DNA of 64,000 nucleotides, taken from the NCBI GenBank assembly GCA_016194705.1, contig JACQAZ010000029.1, positions 17,373-81,372 on the forward strand, in the 5' to 3' direction. Within the stretch, counting starts at the first letter, position 1; every line of letters begins with the position of its first letter. Source of the stretch: Elusimicrobiota bacterium (GTDB taxonomy: Bacteria > Elusimicrobiota > Elusimicrobia > UBA1565 > UBA9628). The notes beneath the pieces were generated by a model. The model saw nothing but the letters and a program-made list of their open reading frames with translations. It did not search any database and was not told the origin of the DNA. A program made the position numbers and the translations under genes. This document shows, piece after piece, positions 17,089 to 24,569 of the stretch.

Positions 17089-19294
17089 TGATCGCCTTGA
17101 GTATGCGCTCGGGCAAAAGCGGGAGCTCCGTGATCCAGACGCCTGCCGCGAAGTTCACGGCGGCGGCGATCGCCGGGCCCGGCGTGTCCATCGGCAGCTC
17201 GCCGACGCCCTTGGCGCCGAAGGGGCCGCGCGAATAGGGCTTCTCGACGATCTTGACGTCCATGGCGGGCGTGTCCATCGCGGTCGGGATGATGTAGTTC
17301 GTGAACTGGCCGTTGACCATCGCGCCGTCCTTGTAGACGCAGTGCTCGAGAAGAGCATAGCCGACGCCTTGAGCCGTGCCGCCGATGATCTGGCCTTCGG
17401 CCAATAATGGATTGACTGCTTTCCCGATATCCTGCGCGGTCGTGAGCTTGTTGATCTTGACCTCGAAGGTGGTCTTGTCGATCTCCAGATCGGCGACCAA
17501 AGCGGCGTAGGCGTAGGCTCCGTAGGCGTCGCCCTTGTAGGTCGCGTCGTCCCAGACGATCTCCGCTGGCTTCTCGTACTGCACGATGAAGCGGCGGATC
17601 GGCTCGGAGCCGCACAGCAGCTTGGCGGCCTTCTTGACGTCGGAGGGAGTCTTCAGGACGAGGCCTTCCTTCGCGAGGGCCTCCTTCATCGCGAGCGCGG
17701 CGCGGCGCACGAGGCCGCCGACCACCATCGTCGTGCGGCTGGCCACGGTCGGGCCGGAGTTGGGCACGAACTTGGTGTCGGGATTCTCGACCTCGACCCA
17801 GTCGAACGGGACGCCCAAGGCGTCGGCTGCGATCTGAGAGAACATCGTGTTGGTGCCTTGGCCGATCTCCGTCGAGGCCGCCAGGACCTGGAGGCGTCCG
17901 TCCTCGGTGATCGAGAGGCCGGCCTTGCTCGCCAGATACACCTCGCCGGAACCCGTGAAGCCCGCGCCGTGGTGCACGAGCGAGAGGCCCACGCCCTTCC
18001 AGGTCTTCTTCTTCGCGTTACGATTCCACGAAGCGTATTCCTTGACCTTTCGTACATACCCGCTCTTCTTGACCGTATGCTCGAGCGCCTCGCAGGCGCC
18101 CACGGACTCGCTCAGGACCTGCCCCGTGGCGGTCGTCGAGCCTTCCTTCCAGAGATTCCGGCGGCGCAAAGTCAGCGAGTCGATCTTCACCGCCCGCGCG
18201 ATCTTCTCCATGTGGAGCTCGACGGCGAATAAGGTTTGCGGGGCTCCAAAGCCCCGAAAGGCCCCGTTGGGCGGCGTGTTGGTCGCGACCACGCGCGAGC
18301 GCACGCGCACGTTGGGGCACTCGTACGGACCCGCGGCGTGCAAAGTCCCGCGAGAGAGCACCACCGAGGAGAGGGTCGCGTAGGCCCCTCCGTCCATGAC
18401 GACGTCGATATCCTGCGCGAGGAGCTTTCCGTTCTTGTCGAGCGCGGTCTTGTGGCGCACGATCGCGGGATGGCGCTTGGTCGTGGCCGGCATGTCCTCG
18501 GCGCGGTCGTAGACGATCTTGACGGGCTTCTTGGCCTTCCAGGCCAAGAGCGCGGCGTGACCCGCGATCATCGAGGGATATTCCTCCTTGCCGCCGAAGC
18601 CGCCGCCCGTGGCGCTCTGGATGACGCGGATCTTCTCCTCGGGCAGGCCGAAAATTTTCACAAGGGCCTTGTGGATGTAATAAGGGCACTGCATCGAGCC
18701 CTGCACCGTGACCGTCCCGTCGGGCTCCACCCAGGCCGCCATGCCGTTGTTCTCGATGTAGGCTTGCTCCTGATGCCAGACGCGGTACTCGCCTTCGACG
18801 GTGTAGCGCGCAGATTCGAAACCCTTCACGATGTCGCCTTTTTCGATCAGGAAGCTCTTGAAGACGTTGTTCTCCTTGTAGAGCGCGCGCTTGACGGCCA
18901 GGGAGTCCTCCATCGTCAGGACGGGCTCGAGCGCCTCATACTGCACGCGGATGTGCTTCAAGGCCTCGTAGGCCTTGGCGCGGTCCGGGTGCGCCAGCAG
19001 CAGGATCGGCTCGTGCGGGTGCATGACCTTGCGGTCGGCCAGCAGGGGCTGGTCCTCCTCGATGAGCGCGACCAAGTTGCGTCCCGGTATGTCCATCGCC
19101 GAAACCCTGACATATTCCTGCCATGGGAAGCCGGTTTCGAAGTCGATGCTCTTGATCGTCCCGCAGTTGATCGTGGAGCGCAAGGTGACCCCGTGCAGGC
19201 AGCCGGGCAGGGAGAGGTCGTCGATGTATTTGGCCAGGCCGCAGAGCTTCTCGGGACCTTCCTTGCGGCGGTGGCTCACGCCGACGCTGGTCAT
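17066..19294 (-). CDS. xdhA: Xanthine dehydrogenase molybdenum-binding subunit
   Basis: A 742-residue molybdopterin subunit, the catalytic part that hydroxylates hypoxanthine or xanthine to urate. Family motifs include GGGFGGKEEYP near 230, GAFRGFGAPQ near 345, EIGQGTNTMFSQ near 470 and GAKGVGELP near 700, the last holding the catalytic Glu. It is the first gene of a reverse operon xdhA-xdhC-xdhB-aldolase. The ATG at 19294 has TAGAAT 5 bases upstream. Substrate specificity for purine is inferred from the surrounding purine genes; other heteroaromatic substrates are possible for this family. Confidence 0.92.
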   Translation of the reverse strand: MTSVGVSHRRKEGPEKLCGLAKYIDDLSLPGCLHGVTLRSTINCGTIKSIDFETGFPWQEYVRVSAMDIPGRNLVALIEEDQPLLADRKVMHPHEPILLLAHPDRAKAYEALKHIRVQYEALEPVLTMEDSLAVKRALYKENNVFKSFLIEKGDIVKGFESARYTVEGEYRVWHQEQAYIENNGMAAWVEPDGTVTVQGSMQCPYYIHKALVKIFGLPEEKIRVIQSATGGGFGGKEEYPSMIAGHAALLAWKAKKPVKIVYDRAEDMPATTKRHPAIVRHKTALDKNGKLLAQDIDVVMDGGAYATLSSVVLSRGTLHAAGPYECPNVRVRSRVVATNTPPNGAFRGFGAPQTLFAVELHMEKIARAVKIDSLTLRRRNLWKEGSTTATGQVLSESVGACEALEHTVKKSGYVRKVKEYASWNRNAKKKTWKGVGLSLVHHGAGFTGSGEVYLASKAGLSITEDGRLQVLAASTEIGQGTNTMFSQIAADALGVPFDWVEVENPDTKFVPNSGPTVASRTTMVVGGLVRRAALAMKEALAKEGLVLKTPSDVKKAAKLLCGSEPIRRFIVQYEKPAEIVWDDATYKGDAYGAYAYAALVADLEIDKTTFEVKINKLTTAQDIGKAVNPLLAEGQIIGGTAQGVGYALLEHCVYKDGAMVNGQFTNYIIPTAMDTPAMDVKIVEKPYSRGPFGAKGVGELPMDTPGPAIAAAVNFAAGVWITELPLLPERILKAINETQGQR

Positions 19295-19299
19295 GGCCT

Positions 19300-19305
19300 A
19301 TTCTA
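19300..19305 (-). promoter_or_regulatory. -10 box of the xdh operon
   Basis: TAGAAT on the minus strand, 5 bases before the xdhA ATG at 19294. Confidence 0.5.
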
Positions 19306-19342
19306 TTTCTTTAGGCGCAAAACCTGCAAGGAGCGGGCGGGA

Positions 19343-19918
19343 TCAGGCGGACGGAACGGAGTCGCCCGCGGCGTCGGCGCTCCACTCGTAGACTTCACAG
19401 CCGTCGACTTCCTTCTTGGCGGGCCGGAAGCCGAATTGGGCCCGCATGCCCTCGATGGCCGCCGCGCCGATGAAGATCGTGTTGGCCCCGGCGTACTTCT
19501 GCATGTGGCCCGCGATGTCGATGTTGCGGTCGGACATCTGCTCCATCGGCACGCCGTCGTCGAACAGGACCCGGCCCGCGTTGATGCCGCAGCGGACCTT
19601 GAAGTCCGCCTTCAAGGTCTTGACCTCGCGGTTGAAGTGGTCCAAGGTGCGGATGAGCTCCTGGGCCGCCTGGACCGCGTTCTGGACCGAGGCGAAGCAG
19701 ATCATGACGCCGTCGGGCGTCCAGGCGGCCTTGAGCCCCTTGTTGGCCTCGATGATGCGTTCGACGAGCTTGCGGTACTGGCGGAAATCGCGCTCGGCGA
19801 TCGCCGGGTCCTCGCCCTTCTTCATGCTCGTCGAGTCCACGACGTCGATGGCCAGAAAAGAGAGGTTCTTCTTCTGCTCCTCGAGGATTTTCTTGGTCTT
19901 GGCGTAGAGCTCGAGCAC
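19343..19918 (-). CDS. Class III nucleotide-cyclase-like domain (3' half of an amber-split gene)
   Basis: From the first possible start (GTG at 19918) the product is 191 residues. A short coiled coil (TKKILEEQKKN) leads into an adenylate/guanylate cyclase homology domain: FLAIDVVDST with the first metal Asp, WTPDGVMICF with the second, and RCGINAGRVLFDD. The frame is open another 40 residues upstream without any ATG, GTG or TTG, up to a TAG at 20039-20041, beyond which the same frame encodes a two-span membrane domain (20039-20413). The whole therefore reads as one receptor-type cyclase broken by an amber codon. Nucleotide product is unknown. Confidence 0.75.
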   Translation of the reverse strand: MLELYAKTKKILEEQKKNLSFLAIDVVDSTSMKKGEDPAIAERDFRQYRKLVERIIEANKGLKAAWTPDGVMICFASVQNAVQAAQELIRTLDHFNREVKTLKADFKVRCGINAGRVLFDDGVPMEQMSDRNIDIAGHMQKYAGANTIFIGAAAIEGMRAQFGFRPAKKEVDGCEVYEWSADAAGDSVPSA

Positions 19919-20038
19919 CTTCTCGCGCTGGGAGGGGTCGGTCGCCGCCTCGGCGGCCAGACGCGCGTCCTCGGAGGAGACCGCCTTGCCGGAGACCTCG
20001 GCCTTCCTCTGGGCTTCGTGCCGCAGCCTTGAGGCGGC

Positions 20039-20413
20039 CTAGGCGCGGTCGTCGCGCTCCTGGCGCTGCACGAGCGAGAAGCGCAGCACGCGCAGCTGGT
20101 GAAGGGCGAGTTCGGCGGCGATCCAGAGCGCGGCCAGCGCCGCGCCCAGGATGAAGGGGGCCATGTCCCGGCCGCCGGGATCGGCCGTCATGTGCTTGTG
20201 GATGTAGGCGAGGAACGGCGTCTCGAGGTCGTGGACCGCCCGGATGGTCGCCTGGAGCAGGAAGTACTTCTCGAGATGCTGGACGCTGGAGAGCCCCTGG
20301 GTCCCGAGCACCGCGACGGCGGCCACGAAGCTCGCGTAGCCCAGCGCGCTGTCGACGACAAGCATGACCTTCAGCGACAACGACTTGAAGAGGTACATCC
20401 GCGGCATCGGCAT
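20039..20413 (-). CDS. Two-span membrane sensor domain (5' half of an amber-split cyclase)
   Basis: A 124-residue protein with a membrane span near residues 10-35, a roughly 45-residue periplasmic loop, and a second span near 85-105 ending in a basic linker (LVQRQERDDRA) before TAG. This is the N-terminal layout of a membrane cyclase, and the frame continues after the TAG into the cyclase domain. I chose the ATG at 20413 because the upstream ATG at 20422 overlaps the TATAAT box at 20421-20426. Confidence 0.7.
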   Translation of the reverse strand: MPMPRMYLFKSLSLKVMLVVDSALGYASFVAAVAVLGTQGLSSVQHLEKYFLLQATIRAVHDLETPFLAYIHKHMTADPGGRDMAPFILGAALAALWIAAELALHQLRVLRFSLVQRQERDDRA

Positions 20414-20420
20414 CGCCGTC

Positions 20421-20426
20421 ATTATA
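20421..20426 (-). promoter_or_regulatory. Extended -10 box of the split cyclase gene
   Basis: TGGTATAAT on the minus strand, 7 bases before the ATG at 20413. Confidence 0.6.
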
Positions 20427-20462
20427 CCAAATCCCGCCGATGGAGGACCTCGGAAAAGCCCC

Positions 20463-20491
20463 TTGACAATGCGGCCGACGAGGCCTATCTT
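20463..20491 (+). promoter_or_regulatory. Sigma70-type promoter of the metallopeptidase operon
   Basis: TTGACA at 20463-20468, 17-base spacer, TATCTT at 20486-20491. The expected transcript start is about 6 bases before the GTG at 20504. GGAAG just upstream could serve as ribosome site only if transcription starts earlier. Confidence 0.65.
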
Positions 20492-20503
20492 ATTGGAAGT
20501 CCC

Positions 20504-22231
20504 GTGAAACCCCTCGCCCGCAACCGCGTTTTCGCCCTCCTTTGGCCCTTGCTGGCGGCCTTGCCCGCCGTTTCCCGGGCAGCCGACGGCGAGCCCCTCG
20601 ATTTCAAAAAGACGAAGGTCGAGGGCGAGGCCCGCCGCCAGTTCGAGTACCTCGGCTACCGCTTCGAAGAAAAGACAGGGCGCATCCTCGGCCCGGACGG
20701 GACGACGCTCGGCCTCGAGAAATTCAAGGATCTCGTCTCCCCCTACGATTTCCACAAAGTTCCGGTCCCGGACGAGGAGCGCAGCCAGCTCACCATCGAA
20801 GGCTGCCGCTTCGACGAGGAAAGCGGCCACATCCTGATCCTGGACGACAAGACCAAGGCCAAGGTCCCGCTGCCCAAGCTGACGCTCGAATTTTTCCAGA
20901 AGCAAAGCCGGCTGGCGGCCGGTCACGAGATCCTCGAGCGGATGTCTTTGCTCCTGTCCCAACAGCCCTCCGACAAGCCGCTGCCGGACGAGGTCAAGGC
21001 CCAGCTTAAGTCCATGCTGGAGAGATCGCCGGGCGCGGCCGTGCCCGAGGCTCTGGTCAAGGCGATCAACGCTCCCGGCGCCGCGGTCCCCGAGGCGCGC
21101 GCGCTGGTCGAGAAGGCCTACACGGACTCGACGCGCTTCTTCGATGGACAGCAGACCCTCGGCGAGCATTTCAAGTCCGCCATGCCGGTGCTGCCTGGCT
21201 GGAACAAGCCGCACAAGCCCGCGCAGTTCTTCGACGACAACGAGCGCAGGCTCGGCAACGCGCTGCGCGCCTCGGCTCAGGAGCATTTCGCCAGGAGCCC
21301 CATCGGACAAGAGTTGCTGGACCATTTCAAAGACAAGCATGGTAAGGTCAAGCTGCCGCCGTTTTTGGTCCTCGACATCGACGAGCGCATGGGAGCGGTC
21401 TACAACCAGACCAACAAGACCGTCGTCGTCAACCAGCGCTACGTCGTCGACGGCCTCACGGCGCACCTGCCGGAGAGAGAACGCGACGCGCTGCGCCTCG
21501 AGCTCAAGGACTCCAAGAAGTTCGCGGCCTACCTGCTGGCCCATCCCGAGGCGCGCGAGGCCTTCCTGAAGCAGCAGGACGTCACCATTTTCCACGAGTT
21601 GACCCACGCCTGGCAGGACCGGCGCGAGCGCCTTTTCGACGAGATGGGCCGCGGTAACACCCCCGCCGTCATCCATCTCGAGTACGAGCACGAGGCGTTC
21701 ATCCAGGAAAACCGCTATATGCACTGGAAGGTGCTCCACGACCCGGCGTCCGCCAAGGACGACCCGATGCTTCCCAGCTACATGGAGATGCTCTCCGACT
21801 TCGACAAGTTCCGCGACGGCGTCACCCAGCAATACTATCAGCTCTTCCCGAAGAACGCCGCGACGCTCGCCACGGTCAACGACCTGCAGAAGGAGCGCGT
21901 GAGCGCCGCGCGCCGCCTCATGGGCGAGAGCCTCCACGCTGGGCTCGTCGAAATGCTTAGATTGTTCGGCATGGCACGCGGCAGCTCCCAGATCAAGCGC
22001 GTCGAGTCATCCAGCCGCAAGCGCATGGAGGCGTTCCTCAAGGACGAGTATCCGCGGATGCAGGAGGAAGGCAGGCGCGGCATAGTCGAGGTCTACCTGC
22101 TCAATGCTCAGGACGACAAGACGGCGATAGAGCGCGACAGCGACCTGTTGACGGCGGAGGAGTGGGCCAAGGCGACGCAGGACGAGAAGCTCATCGAGCG
22201 CGTGCGCAAGGCGAAGGACGCGAACAAATGA
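20504..22231 (+). CDS. Exported HExxH zinc metallopeptidase-like protein
   Basis: A 575-residue protein with a signal peptide (MKPLARNRVFALLWPLLAALPAVSRA). Two repeats of a short module, YRFEEKTGRILGPDG and CRFDEESGHILILDD, lie near residues 50 and 105. A zinc site HELTHAWQD sits near residue 365, with a glutamate-rich helix EYEHEAFIQEN about 30 residues later as the likely third ligand. The GTG at 20504 fits both signal peptide and promoter. It heads a four-gene operon with overlapping ends. Substrate is unknown; a cell-envelope target is inferred from export. Confidence 0.8.
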   Translation: MKPLARNRVFALLWPLLAALPAVSRAADGEPLDFKKTKVEGEARRQFEYLGYRFEEKTGRILGPDGTTLGLEKFKDLVSPYDFHKVPVPDEERSQLTIEGCRFDEESGHILILDDKTKAKVPLPKLTLEFFQKQSRLAAGHEILERMSLLLSQQPSDKPLPDEVKAQLKSMLERSPGAAVPEALVKAINAPGAAVPEARALVEKAYTDSTRFFDGQQTLGEHFKSAMPVLPGWNKPHKPAQFFDDNERRLGNALRASAQEHFARSPIGQELLDHFKDKHGKVKLPPFLVLDIDERMGAVYNQTNKTVVVNQRYVVDGLTAHLPERERDALRLELKDSKKFAAYLLAHPEAREAFLKQQDVTIFHELTHAWQDRRERLFDEMGRGNTPAVIHLEYEHEAFIQENRYMHWKVLHDPASAKDDPMLPSYMEMLSDFDKFRDGVTQQYYQLFPKNAATLATVNDLQKERVSAARRLMGESLHAGLVEMLRLFGMARGSSQIKRVESSSRKRMEAFLKDEYPRMQEEGRRGIVEVYLLNAQDDKTAIERDSDLLTAEEWAKATQDEKLIERVRKAKDANK

Positions 22232-22770
22232 GGAGGGGATTTTGTCTCATCGCGGTCGCGCTGGCGGCTTGCGGCAAGGCCGGACCTCAAATGGATTCCC
22301 AAATGGCGCTCTATCTTGAACCCGGCAAGCTGTTCTCGTGCCAGGCCCCCGCGCAGTGGCGCGTCCTCGAGGACCAGGGCGGGGCCCAGCGCGTGACCTT
22401 CCTAGGCCCCCCCGGAGGTCCTGCGCCGTTCTCCGCTGCCATCACTATCTACTACTATTCCAAGACCGGCTCGAGCTACGCCACGCCGCAGGCTTACGCC
22501 AAAGCCGAGGCTCGGCTGCCGGGCAAGACCACTCCCCTGGTCTTCAAGCCGTGGAAGGGCCTGGCCGTCTACGAGTTCTCGGCGGAGAGGTCCCGCCCCG
22601 TCATGCACGGCGCGGGGCAGACGGAAGCCCGCCGCGAGCTCACCGTCCTAATCCCGGCGCCCGAGGGCTTCTACGCCGCCGCCCTCTCGGCTCCGGAAGC
22701 GGGCTTCGACCCGGCGGAGTCGGTCTTCCGCGGCCTCGTCGAGAGCCTCAACTTCGGCGGGACGAAGTAA
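22228..22770 (+). CDS. Lipoprotein of unknown function
   Basis: A 180-residue product with a lipoprotein signal (MRRGFCLIAVALAACGK). The mature part resembles small beta-rich envelope proteins (LFSCQAPAQWRVLED, then strands such as AAITIYYYSKTG) and ends in a helix FRGLVESLNFG, a layout seen in PsbP-like lipoproteins. The family call is weak. Its ATG overlaps the metallopeptidase stop and its stop overlaps the next ATG. Confidence 0.75.
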   Translation: MRRGFCLIAVALAACGKAGPQMDSQMALYLEPGKLFSCQAPAQWRVLEDQGGAQRVTFLGPPGGPAPFSAAITIYYYSKTGSSYATPQAYAKAEARLPGKTTPLVFKPWKGLAVYEFSAERSRPVMHGAGQTEARRELTVLIPAPEGFYAAALSAPEAGFDPAESVFRGLVESLNFGGTK

Positions 22771-24569
22771 TGCCCGACATCGACGAGCACAGCCCCGAGC
22801 TGCTCGCCAAGAAGACCGCGGCGTCGGCCTTCATCGCGTCCCTGATGGCCAGCGCCAAGACCGCGGGCCTCTACAAGCAGGGCCACCCCACGATCATGGC
22901 GATCTCGGACCGGATCGTGGCGCTCCTGCTCAAGACGCTGGGCCAGGAGACCACGCTGACCCTCGAGGTCAAGGCCAAGACCGTTGCCATCGACGACTCC
23001 GACCTCGAGGCGACGCCCGAGATCACCGCCTTCGCCGCGGCCCTGCACACCTTGGGGATCGGCCAGCTCCTCTTCACCAACCGCATGACCAAGGAGGGGA
23101 TGTACGAGTTCTTCCGCGTGCTGATCTCCAAGCCCGAGGGGACCTCGAGCTTGACCGACCTTCAGAAGGCGACTCAAGCCATCCGCATCGACGGCCTGCA
23201 GATGGTCTTCATCCTGAGCTTCGTGGTGACGGGGGAAAGCGAAAAAAAAGAACAACCCCCCGAACAGCTCAGCGAGGAGCAGATCGCCGCCTTCCTCAAG
23301 GCCGAGACTTTGCCGGACTACATCACCTTGCTCGTCAAGCAGAGCGAGCCGCTTCACGGCAAGGAGGCCGAGGCCGTGACCGGCCTGCTCGACAGCCTTC
23401 TCTATCGCGAGATTTCGGCGGATGCCTTCGAGGCGGCGATGCCGTGGTCTCTCTACGATCCGCGCATCCAGCAGCGCTGGGAGGTCTTCAAGTCCAAGCT
23501 GGCCTTCCAGCCGAAGGCGCGCGGCGCCGCGCGCCAGAAGTGGAGCCGCGCCGGGATCATCTCCTGGTCCGCCGTTTTCGAGGACTGGGACTTGGCGGCC
23601 CTCAAGGACCACCACGTCCACGAGAAGAAGGACGCCCTGCGCTGGTCGCTCACGCGCGTGACCGCGATCATGGATAAGGCCGCCTCGCCGGCCCACCAGA
23701 AGTACGCCCTTTTGGCTTACACGCGCCTGCTCAAGGAGTTCGGCCACGACGGCGACATCGCCACCATGCTCGCCGAATACGACCGCTGGAAGGTCATGGC
23801 GGCCAGCGAGGCCCTGGCGTCGCTCTACGGCGAGCTTCAAAAGCAGATCAAGGAGAAGGTGCTGACCCCCTCGATGATCGAGCAGTTCGTCTCTCAATTG
23901 GCGAAGGTCTCGGAAAGCTCGCCGCAGTTCGAGAAGATGGTCGACTTCGCGCTCTACTTCGGCGAGCCCATCGTGCCGCCCATCTTGGAAAATCTGAGGG
24001 CCGTCCAGGATAAAGACCACCGCCGGAAGGTCTGCGCCCTGCTCGTCGGGCTGGGCAAAGCTTTGGGCGACAAGACTCTCCTGCCCGCCTTGAAAGACGA
24101 AGACTGGTTCCTCGTCAGCAACGTCCTCGACGTCCTCAGCGAGCTCGGCGACGCCAAGAACACGCGCCACGCGGGGCCCCTGCTCAAGCACGGCAACCGC
24201 AAGGTCCGCGAAGCCGCCGCGAAGTTCCTGCTCAAGTTCGGCGGCGAGGCCGCCGTCGAGGCGCTGACCGACTTCATCGCCGAGGGCCGGCATCCCGAGG
24301 AGATCCCGAAGGCGGTCATTTCGCTCTCGCAGCTCAACCAGCCCGGACTCGACAGGAAACTCGTCGCCGCGTTCCGAAAGACGCAGTGCTACGAGTCGAA
24401 GGTCGCCATCGCGCGCGCCTTGAGCCGCTTCGGCGGCCCCGCCGCCGTCGAGTTGCTCGTCGAGACGGCGCGCCGCTCCTGGTACGAGATCTTGAGCGGC
24501 CTAAACAAGGAGCTGCGCGAGGCCGCCAAGCACTCGCTGGAGCAGCTGCGCAAGGAGGGCCACGCCTGA
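22770..24569 (+). CDS. HEAT-repeat protein sharing an N-terminal domain with the next gene
   Basis: A 599-residue soluble protein. Residues about 15-130 form a domain starting GLYKQGHPTI and ending YEFFRVLIS that recurs, diverged, in the neighbouring HD protein. A middle helical region leads to HEAT-type repeats from about 390 to the end, for example KVREAAAKFLLKFGGEAAVEALTDF. HEAT repeats mediate protein contacts. No enzyme motif is visible. It is coupled to the lipoprotein upstream (TAATG) and the HD protein downstream (TGATG), suggesting a joint regulatory complex. Confidence 0.8.
   Translation: MPDIDEHSPELLAKKTAASAFIASLMASAKTAGLYKQGHPTIMAISDRIVALLLKTLGQETTLTLEVKAKTVAIDDSDLEATPEITAFAAALHTLGIGQLLFTNRMTKEGMYEFFRVLISKPEGTSSLTDLQKATQAIRIDGLQMVFILSFVVTGESEKKEQPPEQLSEEQIAAFLKAETLPDYITLLVKQSEPLHGKEAEAVTGLLDSLLYREISADAFEAAMPWSLYDPRIQQRWEVFKSKLAFQPKARGAARQKWSRAGIISWSAVFEDWDLAALKDHHVHEKKDALRWSLTRVTAIMDKAASPAHQKYALLAYTRLLKEFGHDGDIATMLAEYDRWKVMAASEALASLYGELQKQIKEKVLTPSMIEQFVSQLAKVSESSPQFEKMVDFALYFGEPIVPPILENLRAVQDKDHRRKVCALLVGLGKALGDKTLLPALKDEDWFLVSNVLDVLSELGDAKNTRHAGPLLKHGNRKVREAAAKFLLKFGGEAAVEALTDFIAEGRHPEEIPKAVISLSQLNQPGLDRKLVAAFRKTQCYESKVAIARALSRFGGPAAVELLVETARRSWYEILSGLNKELREAAKHSLEQLRKEGHA

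Noticed and set aside
20420..20422. ATG as start of the membrane sensor domain
   Set aside because: It overlaps the TATAAT box, so the transcript would not contain it; ATG 20413 is preferred.
20414..22231. Long minus-strand frame upstream of the split cyclase gene
   Set aside because: Antisense shadow of the metallopeptidase gene, composition-driven; the promoter box at 20421-20426 separates it from the real gene.
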